From contig WTFZ01000049.1 in assembly GCA_011523835.1 (NCBI GenBank), positions 1 to 64,000 on the forward strand: a stretch of DNA of 64,000 nt. Reading direction: 5' to 3'. The position numbers and the translations under genes are program-made. This DNA is from Synechococcus sp. CO36386bin_29 (lineage in GTDB: Bacteria > Cyanobacteriota > Cyanobacteriia > PCC-6307 > Cyanobiaceae). Position 1 is the stretch's first letter. Every line of letters begins with the position of its first letter. Of this stretch, positions 20,823 through 30,052 are shown one piece after another. The notes under the pieces were generated by a model that was not told the DNA's origin, searched no databases, and saw nothing but the letters and a program-made list of their open reading frames with translations.

Positions 20823-22106
20823 ATGTCCCCCCAGCTCACGCTTCAGACCCCCCTGGAACTACCCCCTGCGGAAGTTCCCAGCTACCTGGACCAGCTCTGG
20901 TCGCGCGACCAACAGGGAGGCGTTGGATCCCACACGTTTTGTCTTCTGATCTGGCAGCCGTCCTGGGTGGAACAACAGCTGGTGCGCACCGGTCGCCTGG
21001 AGGGATCGATCACTGGAGTGCAGCGCGCCGAACTGATTCAGGCCGGTCGCCAGGCCGTCGTGGATGGAGATCTGCCATTGAGCACACCACCTCTGACATC
21101 CCCGGTCGCGACCTGCTTGAGCAGCATGGAGGGAGCTCTCAAGGCCGATGATCTGCGCGGTCAGCATGTGGATGCTGCCCTCAGCGCCCTCAGGCCCCGC
21201 AGGCTCATCACCCTGGCCCCAAGCCTGGATGACCAGCAAGCTTTAGAGACACTGGTCGCCGCTTACTGTCCGCTGCCTGAGGAGGGTGGCGGAACCGTTG
21301 CCTGCGGTGACGTGGTGGTTCTGCGTGGGGGTCAACCTGCGCTGAAGAACGGCCTCTCGATCCTGCAACCGCTGCTGCCAGAGGATCTGCCCTCCTGGGT
21401 GTGGTGGAACGGTGCCCTGGATGAAGCGCCCGAACTCCTGATGGAGATCGCCGGTTCCCCACGACGCCTGATCATCGATTCTGCCCTGGGTGACCCTGGG
21501 TTTTGCCTGAATCTGCTGGCGACAAGAATCGAAAGTGGCCAGGCCGTGAACGATCTCAATTGGCTGAGGCTTGGAAGCTGGCATCAAACCCTGGCCATGG
21601 TGTTCGATCCGCCGAATCGCAGAAATGCCCTCGGCCACGTGGTGCAGCTGGACATTGATGTTGAAGGGAACCATCCGGTTCAGGGACTCCTGTTGGCCAG
21701 CTGGATTGCCGATCGTCTGGGATGGCATCTGCAGCGCACCCAGCACCATGACGACCACAGCATCAGTGCTGAATTCTTGAGAGCCGATGGTGTGGCTGTG
21801 CAGATGCACGTTTCACCAGTACCCATGGGGCAACCGAGCATTCACCCCGGCCAGATCGTGGGATTGCGCCTGATCTGCAAACCCGAGGAGAAACCCGCGA
21901 TCTGCGTGATCCTCTGTGCAGAGTCGGGGGGCTGCATGCGCCTGGAGGCCGGCGGGATGGCCAGCATGGAGCTGATTGAAGAAGTGGTGTCGATTCAGTC
22001 TGTATCTGTCGAAGCCGATGTAGCCAAGCTGCTTGATGGTGGACATGACACCACCAATCCGCTTCTGGAAGCCGCTGCCCCCCTGGCTGCCAAGCTGATC
22101 AGGTGA
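20823..22106 (+). CDS. opcA: Glucose-6-phosphate dehydrogenase assembly protein OpcA
   Basis: Directly downstream of zwf; full-length ORF with OpcA-like layout. Confidence 0.92.
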   Translation: MSPQLTLQTPLELPPAEVPSYLDQLWSRDQQGGVGSHTFCLLIWQPSWVEQQLVRTGRLEGSITGVQRAELIQAGRQAVVDGDLPLSTPPLTSPVATCLSSMEGALKADDLRGQHVDAALSALRPRRLITLAPSLDDQQALETLVAAYCPLPEEGGGTVACGDVVVLRGGQPALKNGLSILQPLLPEDLPSWVWWNGALDEAPELLMEIAGSPRRLIIDSALGDPGFCLNLLATRIESGQAVNDLNWLRLGSWHQTLAMVFDPPNRRNALGHVVQLDIDVEGNHPVQGLLLASWIADRLGWHLQRTQHHDDHSISAEFLRADGVAVQMHVSPVPMGQPSIHPGQIVGLRLICKPEEKPAICVILCAESGGCMRLEAGGMASMELIEEVVSIQSVSVEADVAKLLDGGHDTTNPLLEAAAPLAAKLIR

Positions 22107-22149
22107 TGTCCCCCTGAGCGGGACCGTCGTTTCGCTCTCCTGCTCGTTC

Positions 22150-23547
22150 ATGGCCTGTGTGATTGCTGCTCCGGCCAGCGGCAGTGGCAAAACCCTGCTC
22201 ACTCTCTGTCTGATCGCCTGGGCTCGGAATCAGAAGAAGAGCATCCAGCCCTTCAAGGTTGGCCCCGATTACCTCGATCCCCAGCTTCTCGGCCTCAGTG
22301 CCGGCAGGGTCTGCCGGAACCTCGACCTGTCCCTCTGCGGCCACGACTGGGTGGATCTCAGTTTCCGTGGTTTCGGCGGACTCTGCGACATGGCCATCGT
22401 CGAAGGCGTGATGGGTCTGTACGACGGCATCGGAGCCAGCTCCGAAGGGAGCACGGCTGCTGTCGCCAGGCATCTGAATCTGCCTGTGGTGCTGGTGGTG
22501 GATGCGGGCAGACAGGCCCGATCCCTGGCGGCCGTGGTACGCGGTTTCCAAACTCTGGAGCCACGCGTGAACCTGGCGGGAGTCGTGCTCAATCGCGTGT
22601 CCAGCCAGCGCCATCGCGAGCTGCTGGAAACCGTGCTCGACGAGATCAACGTTCCCTGTCTGGGAACCCTGCCAAGACACGCGAGCCTGAATCTTCCCAG
22701 TCGACACCTCGGCCTGGCACCGGCCCATGAGCTCGGGGCGATGCAGGAACGGATCGCTCGCTGGGCCGCGCTGGCATCCGCCCATCTGGATCTGCAGAGA
22801 TTCGGACCGTTAATGAAGGCACCTGCCGCCGGTCCGGATCCGATTCAAACCGTGCTGGCCCCGGCCTTGGAGCAGCGGCCCAGATGCTCTGCCATGCCTG
22901 TGGCCGTCGCCCAGGACGAGGCCTTTCATTTTCGTTACCCGGAAATGCAGGAATGCCTGGAAGCCATGGCCATGCCCGTCATTCCCTGGAGCCCTCTCGC
23001 CAATGAACCACCACCGGCCCAGGCTTCCGGATTGATCCTGCCGGGTGGCTTTCCTGAGCTGCACGCAGAAGCTCTCAGTCACTGCCGCCTAAGCCTTTCA
23101 GCCCTTCAGCAGTGGATCACCCAGAAACCCCTCTACGCAGAATGTGGCGGCATGCTCATGCTCGGCGAGTCACTCAGTGACGCTGAAGGAACGCACCATC
23201 CCATGGCAGGCGTGCTGCCCTTTCGCGCAGAGCGCGGAGCCTTGCAGGTGGGGTATCGCACGCTGAGTGCAGCAGACGATGGATTACTGCTGCGCTCAGG
23301 GGAGCGCTTGAAAGGGCATGAATTCCACCGCTGGCAATTGAGCAAAGAATCCGGTGATTTCGTTGGACGCATGAAACCCCTATGGCAAGTTGAGGGGTGG
23401 AAAATCTCGCGGAGACACGAGGGATGGAGCCTTCCGAGCCTGCACGCCAGCTGGGTACACCTCCACTGGGCCGGCTCCTCGACGATCTCATGCCGATGGC
23501 GCGCCGCTCTCGAAACCGCGGCGATGCGGAGCGCGGACGTTTCCTGA
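22150..23547 (+). CDS. cbiA: Cobyrinic acid a,c-diamide synthase
   Basis: VIAAPASGSGKTLLTL, EGVMGLYDG, LPGGFPELHAEAL, YAECGGMLML. Confidence 0.95.
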   Translation: MACVIAAPASGSGKTLLTLCLIAWARNQKKSIQPFKVGPDYLDPQLLGLSAGRVCRNLDLSLCGHDWVDLSFRGFGGLCDMAIVEGVMGLYDGIGASSEGSTAAVARHLNLPVVLVVDAGRQARSLAAVVRGFQTLEPRVNLAGVVLNRVSSQRHRELLETVLDEINVPCLGTLPRHASLNLPSRHLGLAPAHELGAMQERIARWAALASAHLDLQRFGPLMKAPAAGPDPIQTVLAPALEQRPRCSAMPVAVAQDEAFHFRYPEMQECLEAMAMPVIPWSPLANEPPPAQASGLILPGGFPELHAEALSHCRLSLSALQQWITQKPLYAECGGMLMLGESLSDAEGTHHPMAGVLPFRAERGALQVGYRTLSAADDGLLLRSGERLKGHEFHRWQLSKESGDFVGRMKPLWQVEGWKISRRHEGWSLPSLHASWVHLHWAGSSTISCRWRAALETAAMRSADVS

Positions 23548-23846
23548 GCCGAAACAAACACAAGACCACGATCCAGAAAGAACGCTGGCGCTTTCTCGTA
23601 GAGGGCAAGGTTCAAGGTGTTGGGTTCAGACAGGGTTGTTGTCGACGCGCCATGGATCTCAGCCTCAGCGGGTGGGTTCGCAACCTTCCCGATGGCCGGG
23701 TGGAAGTGCAGGCCGAGGGAACGCCCATGGCTCTCAGTGAATTGCGCCTTTGGTGCGAACGCGGTCCCAGGGGGGCGCGGGTCAGCGTGGTGAGGCCCTC
23801 GCAGATGCCCATCACAGGGGCTGACTGGTTCGAGATCCGCAACTGA
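23511..23846 (+). CDS. Acylphosphatase-like protein (start uncertain; overlaps cbiA 3' end)
   Basis: RWRFLVEGKVQGVGFRQGCCRRAMDLSLSGWVRNLPDGRVEVQAEG. Confidence 0.85.
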   Translation, partial: RNRGDAERGRFLSRNKHKTTIQKERWRFLVEGKVQGVGFRQGCCRRAMDLSLSGWVRNLPDGRVEVQAEGTPMALSELRLWCERGPRGARVSVVRPSQMPITGADWFEIRN

Positions 23847-23906
23847 CCAGGACCAGGAATCACACCAGCGACACCTCCAAGGGTTGCCCGTCTGGTCACA
23901 ATTCAG

Positions 23907-24521
23907 TTGAAGCGAGTCCATCAGCCCATGGCCGAACATCGCCAGCTCTGGCTACTGCGTCATGGAGCTACAGAATGGGCCAAGAACGGACGGCACACCG
24001 GCAGCACCGACCTTCCTCTGCTGCCTGAGGGAGAGGAGGAAGCTCGTCAGCTGGCGCCTGTGCTGAAAAGCCAGACCTTTGCCGCCGTTTTCAGCTCCCC
24101 TCTGCAACGAGCTCGTCGGACCTGCGAGCTGAGTGGCCTCGGAGAGCAAGCCCAGGTGATGCCCGAATTGCTGGAATGGAATTACGGCGATTACGAGGGA
24201 GTGACTACGCCGGAAATTCGCGTGACAGTCCCGGGTTGGACAGTCTGGAGCCATGAATGCCCCAATGGGGAAGATGCCGACGCCGTGCAGCAACGCTGCG
24301 AGATCGTCATCAACCGTGCTCTGGAGGTCGCCGAACCAGGGGATGTTGCACTTTTCGCCCATGGACACCTGCTCAGAGCATTGGCCGGAACCTGGCTAGG
24401 TCTCGGAGCAGTGGGTGGCCGCTTATTGAAACTTGGAACAGGGAGCATCTGCGTACTGGGATTCGAACGCGAGAACCGTGCAATCGTGCGCTGGAATGCG
24501 CCAGCAGGGGGCCGATTCTGA
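23907..24521 (+). CDS. Histidine phosphatase family (phosphoglycerate mutase-like)
   Basis: LWLLRHGATEWAKNGRHTGSTDLPL; VALFAHGHLLRAL. Confidence 0.92.
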   Translation: MKRVHQPMAEHRQLWLLRHGATEWAKNGRHTGSTDLPLLPEGEEEARQLAPVLKSQTFAAVFSSPLQRARRTCELSGLGEQAQVMPELLEWNYGDYEGVTTPEIRVTVPGWTVWSHECPNGEDADAVQQRCEIVINRALEVAEPGDVALFAHGHLLRALAGTWLGLGAVGGRLLKLGTGSICVLGFERENRAIVRWNAPAGGRF

Positions 24522-25207
24522 TGAGCGACACCACTCTCTGGGCGGAACTGCTGGCCTACGGCACGGGCATCGGCCTCTCGCCGATTCACATCGCCGTTCT
24601 GCTGCTGCTCCTGCTGGGCCCACAGCCCCTGCGCCGCGGAGGCTGGTTTGTTGCGGGCTGGGTGGTCACCACACTGCTCACCGCAACGCTGCTGGTGACC
24701 ATTGGCCACACCCTGGTTCTCGACATGAGCCAGGGCTCTCATCACCGCACGGGTCTTGATCTGCTGGCGGGGGGGGCCTTGGTGGCGATCGGAGGCAAAG
24801 AGCTCCTGCGTTCTCTGGCCGATGGCGCCGAACCACCGGCCTGGACCACAAGCATCGATCGCTTTGTCGCCATGCCCCTTCCGCTGCTTCTGCTGCTCGG
24901 CGCGGCGGGTGAGGTGATCAGTCCCGACGACCTGGTGCTCTTCGCCAAATCGGCGGGTGTTGTTCTCTCATCGCAGTTGCCGACCTGGCAGGAGTTCGTT
25001 GGCTTGGCATTTTTCACCATCGGAGCCAGCGTGTTTCTCCTGGTCCCGCTGCTCGCCGTGATGTTTGGCAGGGAGAAGGTGATTCCAATCCTGAAAAAAG
25101 GCAAGAACGTGCTATTTGCCCGAAGCGGATTAGTGGTGGGGGGAGTCAGCCTGGGCCTGGGTACTTATCTGGGATGGCAAGGATTCAGCGGTCTGCGCAT
25201 GCTCTGA
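24521..25207 (+). CDS. GAP/Sap-family multi-TM membrane protein
   Basis: ATG overlaps preceding TGA; MSDTTLWAELLAYGTGIGLSPIHIAVLLLLLLG, six-TM pattern. Confidence 0.75.
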   Translation: MSDTTLWAELLAYGTGIGLSPIHIAVLLLLLLGPQPLRRGGWFVAGWVVTTLLTATLLVTIGHTLVLDMSQGSHHRTGLDLLAGGALVAIGGKELLRSLADGAEPPAWTTSIDRFVAMPLPLLLLLGAAGEVISPDDLVLFAKSAGVVLSSQLPTWQEFVGLAFFTIGASVFLLVPLLAVMFGREKVIPILKKGKNVLFARSGLVVGGVSLGLGTYLGWQGFSGLRML

Positions 25208-25301
25208 ACGATCAGCCACACATTCAGTCGCACTTCACAACCGGCTCGGAAACGTTTAGTGGCGAAGCACTGCATACGCTTGCAGCAGCCACGTTCTGGT
25301 C

Positions 25302-25688
25302 ATGCCTTCACTGCATCATTTCAGTCTCTCTGCACTCACTGTCGTCGCAGCGGCGTCCCTCCTGTCATCACCGGCCAGTGCTCATCCACAGAAGAAGCGC
25401 CATGACCATGAGAAGCAGAAGGTCTACAACCGTGGATTCCAGAAGGGTTATAACAGGGCCATCAAACAGGTTCGCCAGCCGTATTACGTTCCCCAGAAGG
25501 TTTACAACCGGAACTTCAAACGAGTCGTGAAAGATGCTTACCGGCCATACTACGCGCCTCAACGCTTCTACTCTCAACGCCCGATTGTTGTGGCGCCGGC
25601 ACCCTGGGTGGCACCACGGCGACTGATTTTGAATCCCTATCTGCAGGGAACACGCGTAAATGTCGGCTTCGGGTTCAACGTTCACTAA
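25302..25688 (+). CDS. Secreted basic Tyr-rich small protein with internal repeat
   Basis: Signal peptide ending ASAHPQ; repeated PYYVPQKVYNRNFKRV / PYYAPQRFYSQR. Confidence 0.65.
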   Translation: MPSLHHFSLSALTVVAAASLLSSPASAHPQKKRHDHEKQKVYNRGFQKGYNRAIKQVRQPYYVPQKVYNRNFKRVVKDAYRPYYAPQRFYSQRPIVVAPAPWVAPRRLILNPYLQGTRVNVGFGFNVH

Positions 25689-26248
25689 GGAACACAAGGG
25701 TGAGCGTGCGTGTGGAAATCTCTGACAGCAATCAATCGACATATGCAAATCGGATCCAAGAGTTTGGAGCCTGATTTCTGATTGCTGCCACCCAAGTCTG
25801 ATGATCAATCAGGATGGGACAAGCAACCGCCCATGCACCCAAGCTTTCCTGGTTGTTGCATCGGGCTCAATCCACGGATTAGTACGAGGCGACAGAAACA
25901 GTGGTCCTGGTTATTTAGAGTGCGGATTAACAGCTCGCCGAAACCAATGCTTCCCACGAAGCTCCTCCTCTGGAAGCCACGGTTTTGATGCAGCACATCC
26001 TCTTGATCTACGGCGCTGTGACGTGGATCCACTTCTGCCTTTCAGAATGTGGAAAGTGATCAAACCCATCGATCAAATCAGACCGATCGCTAATTGTGGT
26101 GGACTCGATGGTGTTAGTGCAGGTCAGGGCGTCGCTCCTGATCATTCCTGTCGCTGCAGGAATGTTGATCGTTGCGCCTGTTTGATTGGTGACGTTGACC
26201 GTAAGGCTTTCAGCAAGCCACTGAATACAATCAACGAAACAGCCTGAT

Positions 26249-27091
26249 CTACGAGAATAGCGTTGGATGCTGCAATCGATAACCGAGATCCTTCAGTCGA
26301 TGATTGCTGATACAGCGGCTGAATGGAGGGGCAGGGGCGGGAGCACCAGTCCATCGAACCCTTTCAAGACCTTGTTGGATCAAGGTGCGGTCGACCAGAT
26401 CTCTATCCCGTAGGGGTTCATCGTTGACCACATTCACCAACCCCGTCCAGCAACCGTTGATCGCAGCGAGCGCTGCTCCCGCAGCATCTTCCACATGAAC
26501 CCAGTTGCTGAACGATCCACCATCTCCGGGGAGTTGCTTCCCAGCAAGACCTCGCAGACGGTCCTTGATCTCGCGCCCCGGTCCATAGAGGGCGGCCAAA
26601 CGCAACACGCAAACCTTGCGGTTCTCCTCCATCAACTGCATGACCAGTCGTTCGCTCTCCAGGAGCACCTCTCCACGAGCCGTGCGTGGCCTGGCTGGTG
26701 TGTCTTCGTTCACCCAAGCATCTGAGGCATGGCCATACACCGAACAGCTACTCGTGTAAATGATGTGATGCAACGCCGGCAACTCCGCAATCACAGAACT
26801 CAGGCAGTGAAAGCACTCCTCAAACGTGCTTCGGTAAAGATCAACATCACCCTGCCGATTGCCTTTCGGACCAAGGGTGAACACCGCGACACTGCTGTTG
26901 TGCAGGGCTTTCCTCAGGTGATCGGGGTTGGTCGCATCGCAGATCTGAACACGATCGGCGAGTGGATTCAGTTCACGGAGTCGAAGCTCGCTCGTTGTTG
27001 TCAACACAAGGGGGACAGCCTGGCGTTGTAACTGCAGCTGTCGGGCCAACGCAGTGCCGACGTAGCCGCTGCCCACAATGGTCAGAACCAT
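26249..27091 (-). CDS. NAD-dependent epimerase/dehydratase family protein
   Basis: TIVGSGYVGTALARQLQ Rossmann motif; YTSSCSVYG; LRLAALYGPGR. Confidence 0.9.
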   Translation of the reverse strand: MVLTIVGSGYVGTALARQLQLQRQAVPLVLTTTSELRLRELNPLADRVQICDATNPDHLRKALHNSSVAVFTLGPKGNRQGDVDLYRSTFEECFHCLSSVIAELPALHHIIYTSSCSVYGHASDAWVNEDTPARPRTARGEVLLESERLVMQLMEENRKVCVLRLAALYGPGREIKDRLRGLAGKQLPGDGGSFSNWVHVEDAAGAALAAINGCWTGLVNVVNDEPLRDRDLVDRTLIQQGLERVRWTGAPAPAPPFSRCISNHRLKDLGYRLQHPTLFS

Positions 27092-27166
27092 GTGCCTGCA
27101 AACGCAGGAGATACCATAAGGAGCTCAGCACATTGCAGCGAGTGACCCGCTGAACTCCTGTCATCA

Positions 27167-27286
27167 ATGGCCAACGGCGCAGACTTGCTCTCACCAGATG
27201 GCTCAGAAAGACTGAGTGAGGTCAAGCTTCCGCAACTGATGACAGGAACACACCGTTTTGATTGCCCTTGGTTTCAGCGGTGGTAG
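27167..27286 (+). CDS. Possible small protein (39 aa), below track cutoff
   Basis: MANGADLLSPDGSERLSEVKLPQLMTGTHRFDCPWFQRW*; protein-like composition only. Confidence 0.25.
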   Translation: MANGADLLSPDGSERLSEVKLPQLMTGTHRFDCPWFQRW

Positions 27287-27316
27287 CAATAATGGTCGTC
27301 AAGGCTGATAGCTATT

Positions 27317-27469
27317 TCACATAGGCGGGGTGAAAGTGTGTCCAACAGGCTCAACCGTGACCTGGATTGGTGCTTCGGTAGACACTCAGAAGTACGCCAC
27401 TCCGATCGACGCTCCACTTGCACCGCCAAAAGTGCCGAAGGATACCAAAACCCAATCTTCAGAGCACAT
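27317..27469 (-). pseudogene. Small ORF interrupted by one in-frame TGA (27386-27388)
   Basis: Manual reading: MCSEDWVLVSFGTFGGASGASIGVAYF*VSTEAPIQVTVEPVGHTFTPPM*. Confidence 0.35.
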
Positions 27470-27630
27470 GACCCCAAGGTGCCTTGAGCCAGGCGCTTCA
27501 TCCCAATCTTTCCTTCCTGAAGCAGTGGGGTGAGTGATTCACAAACGAGCGAGCGAGGAATTAAACATGCAGTCCACCTCTAAGAACAGCAAAGAGGCAC
27601 TTTCAAAGCAGTTGTCGGTCGTTAGTTGAC

Positions 27631-27945
27631 ATGCATTGGAGAGTGAATGCTGAGATCAATGACCGATACATTGAACGCACCATAGAAGAAGCTTCTGAGC
27701 GAGGTGTCTGCCCTTGTCGATACTTCCGATCCATACGGACTGGCAATGCTCACGACGACTCAGAAAAGGCTTAAGAAACTCGAGGCTTTAAAATTCTGCA
27801 TCTTGTTGAAAGCCCAGCCGCTTATCCAGCCAAAAAAACAAAAATTAACCTCGAAAGCCAGCTTAGCCAAGATTTCTTTTTCATCAAATCCTCAGCCAAA
27901 TCAAATCGATTTACAATTGAACTTTTCTACAAAGCGATGCCATAA
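27631..27945 (+). pseudogene. 105-codon reading frame interrupted by one in-frame TAA (27772-27774)
   Basis: Manual reading: MHWRVNAEINDRYIERTIEEASERGVCPCRYFRSIRTGNAHDDSEKA*ETRGFKILHLVESPAAYPAKKTKINLESQLSQDFFFIKSSAKSNRFTIELFYKAMP*. Confidence 0.4.
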
Positions 27946-27968
27946 CAAAACCAGCTCCAACCACCAGA

Positions 27969-29909
27969 ATGAATTTGTTCAAGTATTGGCAAGCCGCTTT
28001 CAATCCAAGCGGTTTTGACAGCTGGATGAATCAAAAAATTTCATTCTTCGGCATCAAATCGAGGGACAATACTATCCTTTCCTATGATTCAGACAGTTAT
28101 ATCCGTGGCGGGGGAAACAATGATCTACTGATCGCCGGCAAGGGCATAGATCTTATCGATGGACGCGGAGGAAACGATATCCTTTTAGGGGATAGACTGC
28201 CCAATCAAAGTGATTACAACGCAGATGGGTCAATCTACACATCTTCCTCATTCAACAAGGATGAATCAGATATCTTAATCGCAGGCAGGGGTGATGATAT
28301 TTTAATCAATCAATTTGGATCTGACTACTTTTCAGGAGGTAGGGGAAACGATCGGATCATCAGCCTGAGCGACTCAGGAGTTCCAACTGGAAATAATATT
28401 CCAATCTTAGATAATAATTCAACAGAAAATCAACTTTCACAACTAGATTTCTCAGTCAACACTATCAATACCAACGACTTGGCAGCAGATGACACGCTCA
28501 TCGGCGGGGAGCAAGCTGATAGCTTTGAATTCCATCTACTCATTAATGCACGCAAAGAAATTGTAGACAAACATACTGATTTTGAGACAGGAATTATCAA
28601 CTGGGGAATGAACGGGGTTGCGGGTGAGAACGACAACTACCATGACCATTGGGTCGACGGAATCGGAAATGACATAATCCAAGATTTCAACTCAAAAGAA
28701 GGAGACAGAATTCTTATATCCGGCCATACAGTTCAGGCAATTTTACTGGAAAACAACGAAACTCTCAACGAAGCTTTGATCGGGGTTTACAGCGACCAAG
28801 GTGCTGACGGTATGCGCGGGAATGGTGCTCATGATTTGGATGTACTTGGAACCATTAAAGTGTTTTACAAAGGAAGTTTTGATTTTGATTCCGACGTCGA
28901 CATCCAGCAAAAAGACTATGGAGCTTATGGCGTTGACAGCAACATAGCAGCAGAAATTGAATCCAAAGACGAGGTCTTATTGGCAAGAACGACTGCAAGA
29001 ATTACAGGGAACGCCAATGACAATAATTTAGAAGGCGATTCGGGCAAGAATCGCATCAACGGCCTTTCTGGCGACGACAGGATTGCTGGATATGATGGAA
29101 ACGACAAACTTCATGGAGGCTCCGGCGCGGATCACCTCCTTGGCGATAGAGAATCTAGTCAAAGTGATTTTCATGAAAAAGGTTACTTTATTGCCGACAA
29201 GCAAATGTCTTACGATGACAAACTCATTGGAGGCTCTGAGGATGACCTGCTTGTCGACCAGTATGGGAAAGATCGCTACAGGGGAGACGCTGGAAATGAT
29301 CGGCTTGTCAGTTTAAGTGATAGCAGTATTCCCAATGACAATAAATCGCTACCAGCAGGGGTTGAAGACGGAAGCGACATCGAAAAGTTAGCTTTCGAAA
29401 ATGAGTACTTCAATCCTGTTGGCATTTCTGCCAACGATGTTCTGACAGGTGGAGAGGGAGCAGATACTTTCGAATGGCGTTTATTAATCAACGCATCGAA
29501 AGATATCGTCGACAAACACACAAATGCTTCAACTGGTGTGATCGACTGGGGAATGAATGGAGTCGCAGGCGAAAACGACAATTATCATGACCATTGGGTC
29601 GACGGCATTGGAATTGACACAATCACCGACTTCAGCGGAAATGGCGGAGAAAATGATCAAATCCTCATCCAGGGACACACGGTTCGAGCACTCCTACTCT
29701 CAAACAGTGATAATGAGGCTTTGATTGGTGTTTACAGTGATCAAGGAGCCGACGGTGAACGCGGGAATGGAGCCCATGACTTTGATGTGTTAGGACTCAT
29801 TAAAGTCAACCACGATGGAAACTTCTCATTTAACGAAGACTTGTCAGTCAATGGTGCAGATTTTGGTGCTTACGGACCTGGTTCTGGCCTGGATGATTTA
29901 TGGGTCTGA
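27969..29909 (+). CDS. RTX/hemolysin-type Ca2+-binding repeat protein with tandem internal duplication
   Basis: RGGGNNDLLIAGKGIDLIDGRGGNDILLGDR; IAGYDGNDKLHGGSGADHLLGDR; LTGGEGADTFEW. Confidence 0.9.
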   Translation: MNLFKYWQAAFNPSGFDSWMNQKISFFGIKSRDNTILSYDSDSYIRGGGNNDLLIAGKGIDLIDGRGGNDILLGDRLPNQSDYNADGSIYTSSSFNKDESDILIAGRGDDILINQFGSDYFSGGRGNDRIISLSDSGVPTGNNIPILDNNSTENQLSQLDFSVNTINTNDLAADDTLIGGEQADSFEFHLLINARKEIVDKHTDFETGIINWGMNGVAGENDNYHDHWVDGIGNDIIQDFNSKEGDRILISGHTVQAILLENNETLNEALIGVYSDQGADGMRGNGAHDLDVLGTIKVFYKGSFDFDSDVDIQQKDYGAYGVDSNIAAEIESKDEVLLARTTARITGNANDNNLEGDSGKNRINGLSGDDRIAGYDGNDKLHGGSGADHLLGDRESSQSDFHEKGYFIADKQMSYDDKLIGGSEDDLLVDQYGKDRYRGDAGNDRLVSLSDSSIPNDNKSLPAGVEDGSDIEKLAFENEYFNPVGISANDVLTGGEGADTFEWRLLINASKDIVDKHTNASTGVIDWGMNGVAGENDNYHDHWVDGIGIDTITDFSGNGGENDQILIQGHTVRALLLSNSDNEALIGVYSDQGADGERGNGAHDFDVLGLIKVNHDGNFSFNEDLSVNGADFGAYGPGSGLDDLWV

Positions 29910-30021
29910 ATACCCCGGCTTCCAATAACAATCAAGTCATTCATCCGACCATCAAAAAAGAACTTTCTCAATTGCCAGAATAAATTGCTGAAGACAAGCA
30001 AAAATCATTGAGAACTTTTGA

Positions 30022-30052
30022 TCCAGGCCAAGAGCAGTGGTCTTGACCTGGA
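30022..30052. repeat. Inverted repeat (hairpin) between convergent RTX and helicase genes
   Basis: TCCAGG-c-CAAGA...TCTTG-a-CCTGGA, no T-tract. Confidence 0.4.

Noticed and set aside
23133-23939. 268-aa minus-strand ORF
   Set aside because: Antisense to cbiA and acylphosphatase genes.
25801-26247. 148-aa plus-strand ORF
   Set aside because: No protein-like pattern; the opposite strand carries the more protein-like frame.
27704-28018. 104-aa plus-strand ORF overlapping the RTX start
   Set aside because: Lys/Gln/Ser-rich low-complexity translation; the alternative frame (27631-27945) is more protein-like.
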